Shown here one piece after another: positions 38,625 through 48,333 of a stretch of DNA of 64,000 bases (position 1 is the stretch's first letter; every line of letters begins with the position of its first letter). The notes below the pieces were generated by a model. That model ran no database searches and had not been told where the DNA came from. It saw only the letters and a program-made list of their open reading frames with translations. The position numbers were made by a program, and so were the translations under genes. The DNA is from an uncultured Pseudomonas sp. (GTDB lineage: Bacteria > Pseudomonadota > Gammaproteobacteria > Pseudomonadales > Pseudomonadaceae), in NCBI RefSeq assembly GCF_913774235.1, contig NZ_CAJYDW010000012.1:496001-560000 (forward strand). Direction: 5' to 3'.

Positions 38625-39606
38625 GCACGGCGGTCGATTGCGCCGCGCGGCGCGTACTTACGATATCCCCTTGGCAGACTGGCTGGACCTGTCCACTGGA
38701 CTCGCGCCCTGGCCTTGGCCGCTGCCGGAGATTCCCGCCAGTTCCTGGGCGCGCCTGCCCGAGCCCGACGATGGCCTGGTGGAGGCTGCCTGCGCCTACT
38801 ACCGTGCACCTATCGCTTTGCCGGTGGCAGGCTCCCAGGCCGCCATCCAGGCGCTGCCGACCCTGCGGGCACCCGCGCGCATCGCGGTGCTCGCCCCCTG
38901 TTACGCCGAGCACGCCCTGGCCTGGCGTCGCGCCGGGCACGAGGTGCTTGAGCTGAGCGAGGAGCAGATCACGGCCGGACTCGATTCGCTCGACGTGCTG
39001 GTGGTGGTCAATCCCAACAATCCCACCGGACAGCAACTACCGCCCGCGCGGCTGCTGGACTGGCACGGTCGGCTCGAACGGCGCGGCGGTTGGCTGGTGG
39101 TCGACGAGGCCTTCATGGACCCGACGCCAGACCTGAGTCTGGCGCCCTACAGCGATCTGCCCGGGCTGATCGTGCTGCGCTCCTTCGGCAAGTTCTTCGG
39201 CCTGGCTGGCCTACGCCTGGGCTTCGTGCTCGCCGCGCCCGATTTCCTGGCGCGCCTCGACGAGTACCTCGGTCCCTGGACGGTGAATGGCCCGAGTCGC
39301 TATCTCGCCCGGCAGGTGCTGGCGGATGTCGCGGCGCACGAGTGTCAACGCACGGCCTTGCTCCAGGCCGGCGATCGGCTGGCGACCCTGCTCGCCGCCC
39401 ACCACCTGCCGCCCAGCGGCGGCTGTGCCTTGTTCCAGTTGCTGCGCCGCCCGGACGCCGCGGCCCTGCATGAACACCTGGCGCGCCAGGCGATCTTCAC
39501 CCGGCTGTTTCCCGCCCTGAGTGCCCTGAGATTCGGCTTGCCCGCCGACGAGTCCGGCTGGCAGCGCCTCGACCAGGGCCTGGCCCGCTACCGGAGTTCC
39601 TCATGA
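38617..39606 (+). CDS. cobC: Threonine-phosphate decarboxylase CobC
   Basis: 329-aa PLP-dependent class II aminotransferase-fold enzyme that makes (R)-1-amino-2-propanol O-2-phosphate from L-threonine phosphate. The start is TTG 38617, giving [28 protein letters not shown], typical for CobC. The PLP domain has [13 protein letters not shown] and [11 protein letters not shown]. The PLP lysine is in [18 protein letters not shown] (near residue 196). C-terminal substrate residues follow. It overlaps cobD and runs into cobQ with an ATGA junction. Confidence 0.93.
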   Translation: MLEHGGRLRRAARTYDIPLADWLDLSTGLAPWPWPLPEIPASSWARLPEPDDGLVEAACAYYRAPIALPVAGSQAAIQALPTLRAPARIAVLAPCYAEHALAWRRAGHEVLELSEEQITAGLDSLDVLVVVNPNNPTGQQLPPARLLDWHGRLERRGGWLVVDEAFMDPTPDLSLAPYSDLPGLIVLRSFGKFFGLAGLRLGFVLAAPDFLARLDEYLGPWTVNGPSRYLARQVLADVAAHECQRTALLQAGDRLATLLAAHHLPPSGGCALFQLLRRPDAAALHEHLARQAIFTRLFPALSALRFGLPADESGWQRLDQGLARYRSSS

Positions 39607-41054
39607 GTACCTTGATGGTGCAGGGCACCACCTCCGACGCCGGCAAGAGCACCCTGGTGGCCGCGCTGTGCCGCTGGCTGTATCGCCAGGGCGTGAGCGT
39701 GGTGCCCTTCAAGCCGCAGAACATGGCGCTCAACAGCGCCGTGACCGCCGACGGTGGCGAGATCGGTCGCGCCCAGGCGGTCCAGGCTCAAGCCTGCGGA
39801 CTCGCCCCGCATACCGATATGAATCCGGTGCTGCTCAAGCCCAACACCGATGTCGGCGCCCAGGTGATCATCCATGGTCGCGCCGTCACCAGCATGGACG
39901 CCAAGGCCTACCACGCCTACAAGCCCATCGCGCGCGAAGCCGTGTTGGCCTCCCATGCCCGGCTGGCGGCGCAGTATCGGGTGGTGCTGGTGGAGGGCGC
40001 CGGCTCGCCGGCCGAGATCAACCTGCGCCAGGGCGACATCGCCAACATGGGCTTCGCCGAGGCGGTGGACTGCCCCGTGCTGTTGGTGGCCGACATCGAC
40101 CGCGGCGGCGTCTTCGCCCATCTGGTCGGCACCCTGGACCTGCTCGAACCCAGCGAGCAGGCGCGCGTCGCCGGTTTCATCATCAACCGCTTCCGCGGCG
40201 ACCTGGCCCTGCTGCAACCGGGACTGGACTGGCTGGAAGCGCGCACCGGCAAGCCGGTGCTCGGCGTGCTGCCCTATCTCCACGACCTGCACCTGGAAGC
40301 CGAGGATCGCCTGGCCACCGGCCAGGTCGCCAAGCAGGGGCCGCGCCTGCGGGTGGCGATACCGGTGATGCCGCGGCTGAGCAATCACACCGATTTCGAC
40401 CCACTGCGCCTGCATCCCCAGGTCGAGCTGCTGTTCGTGCGCCAGGGCGAAGACCTGCCGGCGGCGGACCTGATCATCCTCGGCGGTTCCAAGAGCGTGC
40501 GCAGCGACCTGGCCTTCCTGCGCGCCCAGGGCTGGGACACGGCCATTGCCCGTCATCTGCGCTACGGCGGCCGGGTGCTGGGTATCTGCGGCGGTTTCCA
40601 GATGCTCGGCGAGTGCATCGCCGACCCTCTTGGCCTGGAAGGGACACCGGGCGATAGCGCCGGTCTGGGGCTCTTGGCCATGACCACCGAATTGGCGGCG
40701 GAAAAGCAGCTGCGTAACGTGCGTGGCTCGCTGTGCGACGGCGGGGCCGAGTTCGTCGGCTACGAGATCCATGCCGGCGTCAGCCAGGGCCCGGCGCTGG
40801 AGCGCCCGGTGCTGCGCTTCGCCGATGGCCGGGTCGACGGCAGCCTCAGCGCCGACGGCCAGGTGCTGGGCACCTATCTGCACGGCCTGTTCGAATCGCC
40901 CGCGGCCAGCGTCGCGCTGTTGCGTTGGGCCGGCCTGGCCGAGCCCGAACAGCTGGACTACCACGCCCTGCGCGAACGCGATCTGGAGCGCCTGGCCGAT
41001 CTGGTCGAACACCACTTGGACACCGGGCGCCTGCGCGCCCTCTGCGAGCTCTAG
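39603..41054 (+). CDS. cobQ: Cobyric acid synthase
   Basis: 483-aa enzyme that amidates the b, d, e and g side chains of adenosylcobyrinic acid a,c-diamide. N-terminal ATPase motif [18 protein letters not shown]. The middle region includes [15 protein letters not shown] and [26 protein letters not shown]. The C-terminal glutamine amidotransferase-like domain has the Cys in [10 protein letters not shown] and His in [13 protein letters not shown] 39603 overlaps the cobC stop. It ends exactly where cobP starts. Confidence 0.96.
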   Translation: MSTLMVQGTTSDAGKSTLVAALCRWLYRQGVSVVPFKPQNMALNSAVTADGGEIGRAQAVQAQACGLAPHTDMNPVLLKPNTDVGAQVIIHGRAVTSMDAKAYHAYKPIAREAVLASHARLAAQYRVVLVEGAGSPAEINLRQGDIANMGFAEAVDCPVLLVADIDRGGVFAHLVGTLDLLEPSEQARVAGFIINRFRGDLALLQPGLDWLEARTGKPVLGVLPYLHDLHLEAEDRLATGQVAKQGPRLRVAIPVMPRLSNHTDFDPLRLHPQVELLFVRQGEDLPAADLIILGGSKSVRSDLAFLRAQGWDTAIARHLRYGGRVLGICGGFQMLGECIADPLGLEGTPGDSAGLGLLAMTTELAAEKQLRNVRGSLCDGGAEFVGYEIHAGVSQGPALERPVLRFADGRVDGSLSADGQVLGTYLHGLFESPAASVALLRWAGLAEPEQLDYHALRERDLERLADLVEHHLDTGRLRALCEL

Positions 41055-41576
41055 ATGCGCGAATTCATCCTCGGCGGCGCTCGCTCCGGCAAGAGCGCCC
41101 TGGCCGAGCGCCTGGCCGCCGAGTCCGGCCTCGCCGTCACCTACATCGCCACCGCCGGCGGCAGCGACGCTGAGCTGGCGCGGCGCATCGAGCGCCATGC
41201 CGCCCGCCGGCCGGCGCACTGGGCGCTGGTGGAGGAACCCCTGGCGCTGGCCGAACGGCTGCGCGCCCTGGCCGCGCCGGACGGCTGCCTGCTGGTGGAC
41301 TGTCTCACCCTCTGGCTGACCAACCTGCTGCTGCTCGACGATCCCCAGCGTCTCGACCAGGCCTGTGCCGAACTGCTCGATGCCGTGCCGCAGTTGCCTG
41401 GCCGACTGATCTTCGTCAGCAACGAAACCGGCCTGGGCGTCGTCCCGCTGGGCGAGCTGACGCGGCGCTACGTCGACGCCGCTGGCGAATTGCACCAAGC
41501 CCTGGCTGCGCGTTGCGACCGCGTGGTACTGACCGTGGCCGGGCTACCCCTCATCCTCAAAGGAACCCCGCTATGA
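41055..41576 (+). CDS. cobP: Adenosylcobinamide kinase / guanylyltransferase
   Basis: 173-aa bifunctional enzyme (CobP/CobU) that phosphorylates adenosylcobinamide and then adds GMP. P-loop [15 protein letters not shown] at the N-terminus (residues 6-20). Family segments include [41 protein letters not shown] and [22 protein letters not shown]. The ATG directly abuts the cobQ TAG. Its stop overlaps the cobT start by 4 bp. Confidence 0.95.
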   Translation: MREFILGGARSGKSALAERLAAESGLAVTYIATAGGSDAELARRIERHAARRPAHWALVEEPLALAERLRALAAPDGCLLVDCLTLWLTNLLLLDDPQRLDQACAELLDAVPQLPGRLIFVSNETGLGVVPLGELTRRYVDAAGELHQALAARCDRVVLTVAGLPLILKGTPL

Positions 41577-42631
41577 GCATGCCCTGGTGGCAAGGACCCT
41601 GCCGCCAACCCGATACCGCCGCCGCCGAGGCTGCGCGCCAGCGGCAGGCGGTCCTGACCAAGCCGAGCGGCTCGCTCGGCGACCTGGAGGCGTTGGCCAT
41701 CCAGATGGCAGCCCTGCAGGGCACCTCCCGGCCCGTGTTGGAGCGCACGGCCATCGCCGTCTTCGCCGGCGACCACGGGGTCGTGGAGGAGGGCGTTTCG
41801 GCCTATCCGCAGGCCGTCACCGCCGAGATGGTGCGCAATTTCGTCCGCGGCGGGGCGGCCATCAGCGTGCTGGCCCGGCAACTCGACGCCACCCTGGAAG
41901 TGGTCAACCTGGGTACCGTCACGCCCCTGGAGGCGCTGCCGGGGGTGATCGACCTGCCGTTGGGCCCCGGCACCGCCAACTTCACCCTGACCGCGGCCAT
42001 GACCCACGAACAGTGCCAGGCCGCGCTGCAGGCCGGCCGCGATGCCGTGCTGCGCGCCCGGGCGCACGGCGCCGACCTGTTCATCGGTGGCGAGATGGGC
42101 ATCGGCAATACCACCGCCGCCAGCGCCCTGGCCAGCGTGCTCCTGGATACCTCGCCCCAGGCCCTGGCCGGCCCGGGCACCGGTCTGGACGCCAGCGGCG
42201 TGGCACGCAAGGTCGCGGTCATCCAGCGCGCCCTGCTGCGCCACGGCGAAGCGCTACAGGATCCCTACGAACTGCTGCGCCGGTTGGGCGGCTTCGAGCT
42301 GGCGGCCCTGACCGGTGCCTACCTGACCTGCGCCCAGCAGGGCCTGCCGACCCTGGTGGACGGCTTCATCTGCTCGGTGGCGGCGCTCTGCGCCCTGCGC
42401 CTACAACCCGATACCCGGGACTGGCTGCTGTTCGCCCACTGCGGCGCCGAACCCGGCCATGCCGCCGTGCTGCTAGCCCTAGGCGGCGAGCCCATGTTGG
42501 ACCTGGGCCTGCGCCTGGGCGAGGGCAGTGGCGCGGCCCTGGCCGTTCCCTTGCTACAGCTGTCCTGTCGCCTGCACAGCGAGATGGCGACCTTCGCCGA
42601 AGCCAGCGTCTCCGACCGTGCCCATGACTGA
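41573..42631 (+). CDS. cobT: Nicotinate-nucleotide:dimethylbenzimidazole phosphoribosyltransferase
   Basis: 352-aa enzyme that activates the lower ligand to alpha-ribazole phosphate. In P. aeruginosa nomenclature it has also been called CobU. The [22 protein letters not shown] segment, [35 protein letters not shown] and the near-C-terminal catalytic glutamate region [15 protein letters not shown] are all present. ATG 41573 follows AAAGGAA; longer open frames are not used. It overlaps the CobC-phosphatase gene by 8 bp. Confidence 0.96.
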   Translation: MSMPWWQGPCRQPDTAAAEAARQRQAVLTKPSGSLGDLEALAIQMAALQGTSRPVLERTAIAVFAGDHGVVEEGVSAYPQAVTAEMVRNFVRGGAAISVLARQLDATLEVVNLGTVTPLEALPGVIDLPLGPGTANFTLTAAMTHEQCQAALQAGRDAVLRARAHGADLFIGGEMGIGNTTAASALASVLLDTSPQALAGPGTGLDASGVARKVAVIQRALLRHGEALQDPYELLRRLGGFELAALTGAYLTCAQQGLPTLVDGFICSVAALCALRLQPDTRDWLLFAHCGAEPGHAAVLLALGGEPMLDLGLRLGEGSGAALAVPLLQLSCRLHSEMATFAEASVSDRAHD

Positions 42632-43175
42632 TTGCTGGCTGCTGCGCCATGGCGTTACCGAAGGTCCGGAGGGCTTTCGCGGTCGCCTTGATCCGCCACT
42701 GTCGGCGCAGGGCTGGGCGCAGCTGCGCGCGGCCGTCGCCGAGCTGCCACCGTTCGCCCTGATCCTGAGTTCACCACAGCAGCGTTGTGCACGTTTCGCC
42801 GAGTGGCTGGCGGCGGAGCAGGGCGCCACGCTGCACCTGGAGCCAGCGTTACGCGAGCTGGATTTTGGCGAGTGGGAAGGACGTAGCGCCGCCGACCTGA
42901 TGCAGGAGCAGGCCGAGGCCCTCGGGCGGTTCTGGGCCGATCCCTATGCCTATACGCCGCCCGGGGGCGAGCCGGTAGCCGCCTTCGCCGAACGGGTGCT
43001 CGGCGCCGTGGCGCGCTGGCAGCCGCGGCTGCAAGAGCGGCGCAGCCTGATCGTCACCCATGGCGGTGTGATCCGTCTGCTGCTGGCCCGCCAGCTCGGT
43101 CTTGCGCCCAAGGACCTGCTGCAGGTCGAGGCGCCTTACGCGACGCTGCAAGCGTTGACGCTGGAGCCCTGCTGA
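42624..43175 (+). CDS. Alpha-ribazole phosphatase (phosphoglycerate-mutase family)
   Basis: 183-aa histidine phosphatase that removes the phosphate from alpha-ribazole-5'-phosphate or adenosylcobalamin-5'-phosphate. The phosphohistidine is in [15 protein letters not shown] (RHG near residue 8). The second arginine region is SSPQQRC, the Glu [12 protein letters not shown]-like segment is at about residue 72, and the second His is in [16 protein letters not shown] 42624 is inside the end of cobT. It overlaps cobS by 1 bp. Many genomes name it cobC; the symbol is left blank to avoid confusion with the decarboxylase above. Confidence 0.92.
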   Translation: MTDCWLLRHGVTEGPEGFRGRLDPPLSAQGWAQLRAAVAELPPFALILSSPQQRCARFAEWLAAEQGATLHLEPALRELDFGEWEGRSAADLMQEQAEALGRFWADPYAYTPPGGEPVAAFAERVLGAVARWQPRLQERRSLIVTHGGVIRLLLARQLGLAPKDLLQVEAPYATLQALTLEPC

Positions 43176-43906
43176 TGCCCTTGCCGCTGCTGATCGCCGT
43201 GCAATTCCTCACCCGCCTGCCGGTTCGCCTGCCGGGGATGCCGCCGCCGGAGGCCGTGGGCCGCTCGGTGCTCTGGTATCCGGTGGTGGGCTTGCTGCTC
43301 GGGGGGCTGCTGAGCCTGATCGCCTGGTTGGGGGCGGGGAGTGGAGTGTTCCTGCAGGCGGCGCTGGTGCTGGCGGGTTGGGTGATGCTGACCGGCGGCC
43401 TGCACCTGGACGGCCTGGCCGATACCGCCGATGCCTGGGTCGGCGGCTATGGTGATCGCGAGCGCACCCTGGCGATCATGAAGGACCCGGCCTGCGGCCC
43501 CATGGGCGTGCTGGCGCTGCTGTTGACCCTGTTGCTCAAGTGGAGCGCCCTGGTCGTGCTGCTGCCGCAGTCGTCCAGCTGCCTGTGGCTGGCCCCCCTG
43601 GCCGGGCGCCTGGCGCTGCCCTGGCTGCTGCTGACCACGGCCTACGTCCGCCCGGGCGGACTCGGTGAACTGCTCAGTCGCCACCTGCCGCGGGCGACCC
43701 TGCGCGGGGTACTGGTCGGCGGCGCGGTGCTGTTGCTGCTGTTGCCCCTCGGCGGATTCGCCCTGATCGCCACCGCCGCGATCGCGCTGCTGGCGCGCCG
43801 GGCCTTCCGCCAGCGCCTCGGCGGCACTACCGGCGACACTGCCGGGGCCCTGCTGGAGCTGAGCGAAACCGCGGTGCTGGTCGTCCTGGCCTTGGTGGCG
43901 CACTGA
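43175..43906 (+). CDS. cobS: Adenosylcobinamide-GDP ribazoletransferase
   Basis: 243-aa multi-helix inner-membrane enzyme (CobS/CobV) that joins adenosylcobinamide-GDP and alpha-ribazole to complete the cofactor. The signature is GGLHLDGLADTADAWVGGYGDRERTLAIMKDPACGPMGVLAL (residues near 70-110). The last about 25 residues hold GGTTGDTAGALLELSETAVLV, also conserved. It is the last gene of the riboswitch-controlled operon. No rho-independent terminator is visible in the 164 bp that follow. Confidence 0.95.
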   Translation: MPLPLLIAVQFLTRLPVRLPGMPPPEAVGRSVLWYPVVGLLLGGLLSLIAWLGAGSGVFLQAALVLAGWVMLTGGLHLDGLADTADAWVGGYGDRERTLAIMKDPACGPMGVLALLLTLLLKWSALVVLLPQSSSCLWLAPLAGRLALPWLLLTTAYVRPGGLGELLSRHLPRATLRGVLVGGAVLLLLLPLGGFALIATAAIALLARRAFRQRLGGTTGDTAGALLELSETAVLVVLALVAH

Positions 43907-44070
43907 AAATACTCGGCCTAACTGTGAGATGGCGGGAAGTTTGCCACCGTGCGCCTTGAAGCTTGCCCCGTTAACCGCTAAGAAGGCCTGTGGTATCGCC
44001 CTGATGCGACAGCCACCCAAGACACGCGCGGGTCCGGAGGGAGTCGTCGTCAGCAGGACAAGGAGCCCTA

Positions 44071-46221
44071 ATGCCCGGTGCGTATTCGCGCGCGGATTCG
44101 GCCAAGGAAATCGCCGCCGAACCCCGCCTTCGTTTCAAGCCTCGCAGTCTGTTCGCCAAGTTTCTGCTGGCCTTCATCCTGGTGGATGCCCTGGGCACCA
44201 CGCTGTTCACCCTGCACAGCTATCGCCAGGCGCGTGACGTCAGCAGCCAGAGCATCGACTACCGGTTGATGAGCGCTGCCCTGGCCTTGCCCGAGATCCT
44301 CGGCGAGGACTACCTGGCGCAACTGCAGGATCCCGCGCAAGCCGATCCGCAGCGCTATCACCGCACCCTCGTGACCCTCGATCGCTATGCGCAGAAGGCG
44401 GGTCTGGCAGCGCTCTACGCCTTCGTCGAGGATGGCGACGAGTTCCGCTTCATCATGGACTCGGCCAGCGAAGAGGACATCCGCATCGGCTACTACGGCG
44501 ACTATCGCCAGGTCTACGAGCAGGCTCCGCCGGAGCTGCGCGCGGTGTTCACCGATCACCAACCCCGTTTCGCCGAATACCAGGATGGTTTCGGTAATTT
44601 TCGTTCCCTGTTCCTGGCCGTTCCCGGCCGGGACGGGCAAGTGGTCGTCATGGGGGCGGATATGTTCATGGAAGGCATAGCAGCGGCGGAGCGCTCGGCG
44701 CTGCTGGAGTCGCTGCTCATCGGGGTGCTCATCTTCGCCTTGGGTGCGCTGGTCGCGCGCATCCTGGCGGGAGCGCTCAATCGCTACCTGCTGCGCCTCG
44801 GGCAGGCTACCGAGCGCATCGCCGACGGCGATTACCAGCTCGGGCTCAAGGAGGGGCGAGATCCGGTGGGCCGCCTGGGGCGGGCCATGAACCAGATGGG
44901 CGCCGCCCTGGCCGCCCGGGAGCGCCGCATCAGCCAGCTGGCGTTCCGCGACATGCTGACCCGGCTGCCCAACCAGACCCGCCTGGTGCTGGAGCTGCGC
45001 CAGCGCATCGAGCAGGCCCCCCTGGGGCGCTTCGCCGTGCTGCTGCTGGATGTCGCCAACTTCCGTAACATCAACGAACTGCTCGGCCAGGAAGGCGGCG
45101 ACAAGATCCTCCGTCATCTGGCCCGGCGCCTCAGGGTCGCGGCGCCGGAGGAGAATGGCGTGGCCCGGATCGGTGCCGACACCTTCGTGCTCCTGCTGCC
45201 CTGGTTCGATGCCGGCTCCGCCGAGGCGGCGCTGCTCTCCCTGCGCAACCTGGTGGAAAAACCGGTGGTCAGCGGCAATCAGCGCGTCTCCCTGCGCATC
45301 ACCTTCGGCATCGCCTGCTATCCCGAGCATGGCGAGGGTGCCGAGGGGCTGCTGGCCAACGCCGAGACCGCCCTGCAGGAGGCCCGGCGGCGACAGCTGC
45401 CCTATGCCTTCCACGACCCGGAGCAGGAGCGCCAGCGCCAACTCGGCATCGCCCTGCTCGATGCCCTGGACCTGGCTGTGGATCACGATCAGCTGCGGCT
45501 CTATCTGCAGCCGAAGATCTCCCTGGCGGACGGGCGCATCGCCGGTGCCGAGGTACTGATCCGCTGGCAGCACCCGGAACTTGGTCTGCTTGGGCCGGAG
45601 GTCTTCGTCGGCATCGCCGAGCAGAGTCGCAAGATCTGCGACATCACCCTCTGGATTCTCGAGCGCTGCATGCGGCTGCAGCGCGATTGGCCGCTGGGCT
45701 CGCTCACGCTCAACGTCAACCTCTCGCTGCTGGATCTCGAACATCCGGCCTTCATCGGCCGCATCGGCCGCCTGCTCGACGAGACCGGCGCCATCGCCCA
45801 GAGCTTCTGCCTGGAAATCACCGAGTCGCGCGCCATGAGCAATCCGGTCCAGGTGCTCGACTGTCTGAGGCAACTCAAGGCGATGGGCTTCGAACTGGCC
45901 TTGGACGACTTCGGCGCCGGCCATTCCTCGCTGGCCTGCCTGAGCAGCTTCCCCATCGACGAGTTGAAGATCGACAAGCAGTTCATCGAGCACTCTCAAC
46001 TGCCGGGCGATCAGGAAGTCATTCGCCTGCTGGTCCAGTTGGGTCAACTGCGCGGGCTGCGAGTGGTGGCCGAAGGGGTGGAGACGCCCGAAGCTGCCGC
46101 CTTGCTGACGGCCATGGGCTGTGACCAGTTGCAGGGGCTGCTGGTGGCTGGCCCCATGCCCAGGGAGGTGTTCGAGGCCTGGTACGGCGCGCACCAGGGG
46201 CGCTGGGCGGTGCTCGCCTGA
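44071..46221 (+). CDS. Membrane sensor with HAMP, degenerate GGDEF and intact EAL domain
   Basis: 716-aa cyclic-di-GMP protein. N-terminal helix about residues 28-48, a periplasmic sensor region to about 205, second helix near 212-232, HAMP linker, GGDEF domain about 290-430 and EAL domain about 445-700. The GGDEF motif reads GADTF in RIGADTFVLLLP (near residue 367), so the diguanylate cyclase is probably inactive. The EAL motif is EVL (Glu near 494). The other catalytic residues are present: NVNLS, LEITES, DDFGAGHSSL, ELKIDKQF, VAEGVET and LQGLLVAGPM. It is therefore likely a phosphodiesterase, perhaps with GTP regulation by the dead GGDEF. AAGGAG lies before the ATG. Confidence 0.92.
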   Translation: MPGAYSRADSAKEIAAEPRLRFKPRSLFAKFLLAFILVDALGTTLFTLHSYRQARDVSSQSIDYRLMSAALALPEILGEDYLAQLQDPAQADPQRYHRTLVTLDRYAQKAGLAALYAFVEDGDEFRFIMDSASEEDIRIGYYGDYRQVYEQAPPELRAVFTDHQPRFAEYQDGFGNFRSLFLAVPGRDGQVVVMGADMFMEGIAAAERSALLESLLIGVLIFALGALVARILAGALNRYLLRLGQATERIADGDYQLGLKEGRDPVGRLGRAMNQMGAALAARERRISQLAFRDMLTRLPNQTRLVLELRQRIEQAPLGRFAVLLLDVANFRNINELLGQEGGDKILRHLARRLRVAAPEENGVARIGADTFVLLLPWFDAGSAEAALLSLRNLVEKPVVSGNQRVSLRITFGIACYPEHGEGAEGLLANAETALQEARRRQLPYAFHDPEQERQRQLGIALLDALDLAVDHDQLRLYLQPKISLADGRIAGAEVLIRWQHPELGLLGPEVFVGIAEQSRKICDITLWILERCMRLQRDWPLGSLTLNVNLSLLDLEHPAFIGRIGRLLDETGAIAQSFCLEITESRAMSNPVQVLDCLRQLKAMGFELALDDFGAGHSSLACLSSFPIDELKIDKQFIEHSQLPGDQEVIRLLVQLGQLRGLRVVAEGVETPEAAALLTAMGCDQLQGLLVAGPMPREVFEAWYGAHQGRWAVLA

Positions 46222-46227
46222 GCGGGC

Positions 46228-47157
46228 TCAGGGCTGGCTGACCGCCGCCCCGCCGAGCAATGGCGGCAGGCGCTCCACCAACTCGTCCAGCACCAGACGC
46301 ACCCGCAAGGGCAGTTGTCGCATGGCCGGCCAGATCGCCTGGATCTCGATGGGTTGGGCACGCTCGGCGAAGGTGAGGGCCACCAGTTCGCCTTCGCGCA
46401 GCGCCGCCTCGACCAACCAGCTCGGCAGACGCGTGACCCCGAGCCCCCGACAAGCCGCCTGGAGCATGGCCTCGAGGTCGTCCAGGAGCAGCCGGGCCGG
46501 TGGCCGGATCTCGAGCAACTTGCCCGCGGTGTCCTGGAAGGCCCAGCTCGCCCCTTGGGTACCGCGGCCATAGAGTACTGCCGGCTGCTGCGCCAGCTCG
46601 TCCAGGCTCTGTGGTGTGCCGTGGCGAGCCAGCCAGGCGGGTGCCGCGCAGACCACCATGAGATGCCGTCCCAGGCTGCGGCTCCGCAGACCGGGCGTAT
46701 CGTCCAGCGAACCGCTACGGATGGCCAAGTCGATACCTTCCTCCAACAGGTCCACCTTGCGGTCGCTGAAGGAGAGCTCCAGTTGCAGGTCGGGCCAGCG
46801 CTCGGCCTGTTCCAACAGGATCGGCGCCAGGCAGCGGCGGCCCAACAGCACCGGCATGCTCAGCCGTAGCCGTCCGCGTGGACTCTGGTGGTCTCCGCCG
46901 AGTTCTTCCTCGGCACCCTCCAGTTCGGCCAGGATGCGCAGGCAGCGCTGATAGAAGAGCTCGCCCTCTGCCGTGAGTTTCTGGCTGCGCGTAGTGCGTT
47001 GGAAGAGCTGGACGCCCAGCTGTTCTTCCAGGCGCGCTACCGCCTTGCCGACCGCCGAGCGGGAAAGATGCAGCCGCTGTGCCGCGCTACTGAAGTTGCC
47101 CGACTGCACGGCCTGGACGAAGGCGGCGATGCCGCCCAGGGAGTCCGCTCTGATCAT
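46228..47157 (-). CDS. LysR-family transcriptional regulator
   Basis: 309-aa LysR regulator: N-terminal winged helix-turn-helix (AAFVQAVQSGNFSSAAQRLHLSRSAVGKAVARLEEQLGVQLF) followed by a two-lobe periplasmic-binding-protein-like effector domain. It is transcribed away from the MDR oxidoreductase with 103 bp between starts, the usual layout for a regulator of its neighbour. The ORF ends 6 bp from the end of the GGDEF/EAL gene in a convergent arrangement. The effector is unknown. Confidence 0.92.
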   Translation of the reverse strand: MIRADSLGGIAAFVQAVQSGNFSSAAQRLHLSRSAVGKAVARLEEQLGVQLFQRTTRSQKLTAEGELFYQRCLRILAELEGAEEELGGDHQSPRGRLRLSMPVLLGRRCLAPILLEQAERWPDLQLELSFSDRKVDLLEEGIDLAIRSGSLDDTPGLRSRSLGRHLMVVCAAPAWLARHGTPQSLDELAQQPAVLYGRGTQGASWAFQDTAGKLLEIRPPARLLLDDLEAMLQAACRGLGVTRLPSWLVEAALREGELVALTFAERAQPIEIQAIWPAMRQLPLRVRLVLDELVERLPPLLGGAAVSQP

Positions 47158-47172
47158 GGGATTGTCGTGTCT

Positions 47173-47224
47173 GGCTATTCGATCCTGAGAATTTGTCGCG
47201 CAACTGGCGCGCCGGGCTATTCAA
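47173..47224 (+). promoter_or_regulatory. Two direct repeats in the LysR / oxidoreductase divergent promoter
   Basis: GGCTATTCGAT (from 47173) and GGCTATTCAAT (from 47215) lie 42 bp apart, about four helical turns. The first is followed by CCTGAGAAT, making an ATTC-N8-GAAT inverted repeat. This is the layout expected for LysR recognition and activation sites. It is an inference from pattern and position. Confidence 0.45.
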
Positions 47225-47260
47225 TAAGCTGTGCGGAACTACCCACCGAGGAAATTCCCA

Positions 47261-48279
47261 TGCATCCGATCTCCGCCCGGCAATGGCAATTGCACGCCTA
47301 TGGCGCCGCCCACCTCCGCCTGGTCGAAGCGCCCGTTCCCCAGCCCGCTGACCGGGAGGTGCTGGTTCGGGTGCGAGCGGTATCCCTCAACTATCGCGAC
47401 CGTCTGGTGCTGGAGAACGGCATGGGCAGTCCGCTGCCTTTCCCCCTGGTGCCCGGTTCGGATCTGGTTGGCGAAGTGGTGGCACTCGGGGCAGGCGTTC
47501 GCCGGGTAGGGCTCGGCCAGCGGGTGATCAACACCTTCTGGCGCCACTGGCTCGATGAGCCCCTGCCGGGGCGGGCGCCCGATGCGGCCTTCGGCGGCGC
47601 GGAGCTGCCTGGCGTACTAGGCGAGTACGTGGTGATGCACGAGGACAACATGGTCGCCGCGCCGGAGACCCTGGACGACGCCGGTGCCAGCACCCTGACC
47701 TGCGCGGGCCTCACCGCCTGGCACAGCCTGCTGGAGGTCGGGCGGCTGCGAGCAGGCCAATGGGTGCTGGTACAGGGCAGCGGTGGTGTGGCGCTGTTCG
47801 CTGCCCAGCTCGCGCTGAGCCTCGGTGCCCAGGTGGTGCTGACCAGCGCCAGCGCCGAGAAGCGCGCCCAGGCACAGGCCCTGGGCGTCCAGCGAGTGGT
47901 GGATCGCAGCCGCCCCGATTGGGCCGAAGAGGTCTGGCAGGCCACCGGTGGCCGCGGAGTGGATGTCGCCGTGGCGCTCGCCAGCGGTGATCTGGGCCCG
48001 ACCCTGGATAGCCTGGCGCCGGGTGGGGTGATCGCCATGGTCGGGGTGCTGGAAGGCTTCCAGCTGCAGGTTCCCTGCGCGACGCTGTTCGCCAAGCGCG
48101 CCCGCATCCAGGGCGTCAGTGTTGGCAGCCGTCGTGAGTTGGAAGACCTGATACGCTGGATCGACCAGGCAGGCATCACGCCCGTGGTGGCCGCTGAATA
48201 CACCCTGGCCGAACTGCCCGCAGCCTTGGAACACCTGGCCCGCGGTGCCTTCGGCAAGGTGGTGGTACGTATGGCGTGA
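47261..48279 (+). CDS. MDR-superfamily NAD(P)-dependent oxidoreductase (quinone-reductase-like)
   Basis: 338-aa medium-chain dehydrogenase/reductase. N-terminal GroES-like domain has SLNYRDRLVLENGMG and the PLVPGSDLVGEVVALG segment. The Rossmann domain has VLVQGSGGVALFAAQLALSLGAQVV (near residues 165-190). No structural zinc cysteine cluster is visible, and the N-Y-R-D motif resembles quinone oxidoreductases, so zinc-free NADPH chemistry is likely. ATG 47261 is chosen over longer frames; GAGGAAA precedes it. It is divergent from a LysR regulator. Substrate unknown. Confidence 0.87.
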
Positions 48280-48288
48280 GCCGAACAG

Positions 48289-48316
48289 CACGAAGCCGCC
48301 TCGCGGCGGCTTCGTG
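48289..48316 (+). other. Long hairpin between convergent oxidoreductase and fadL genes
   Basis: Perfect 12-bp stem CACGAAGCCGCC-TCGC-GGCGGCTTCGTG. It has no T run on either strand, so it may be a rho-dependent pause, a stability element or a protein-binding palindrome at the convergent ends. Confidence 0.45.
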
Positions 48317-48333
48317 ACAGCGGAACCTGGCGC

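Noticed and set aside
48289-48316. Strong hairpin as a rho-independent terminator between convergent genes.
   Set aside because: No T run on either strand, so it is listed only as a hairpin.
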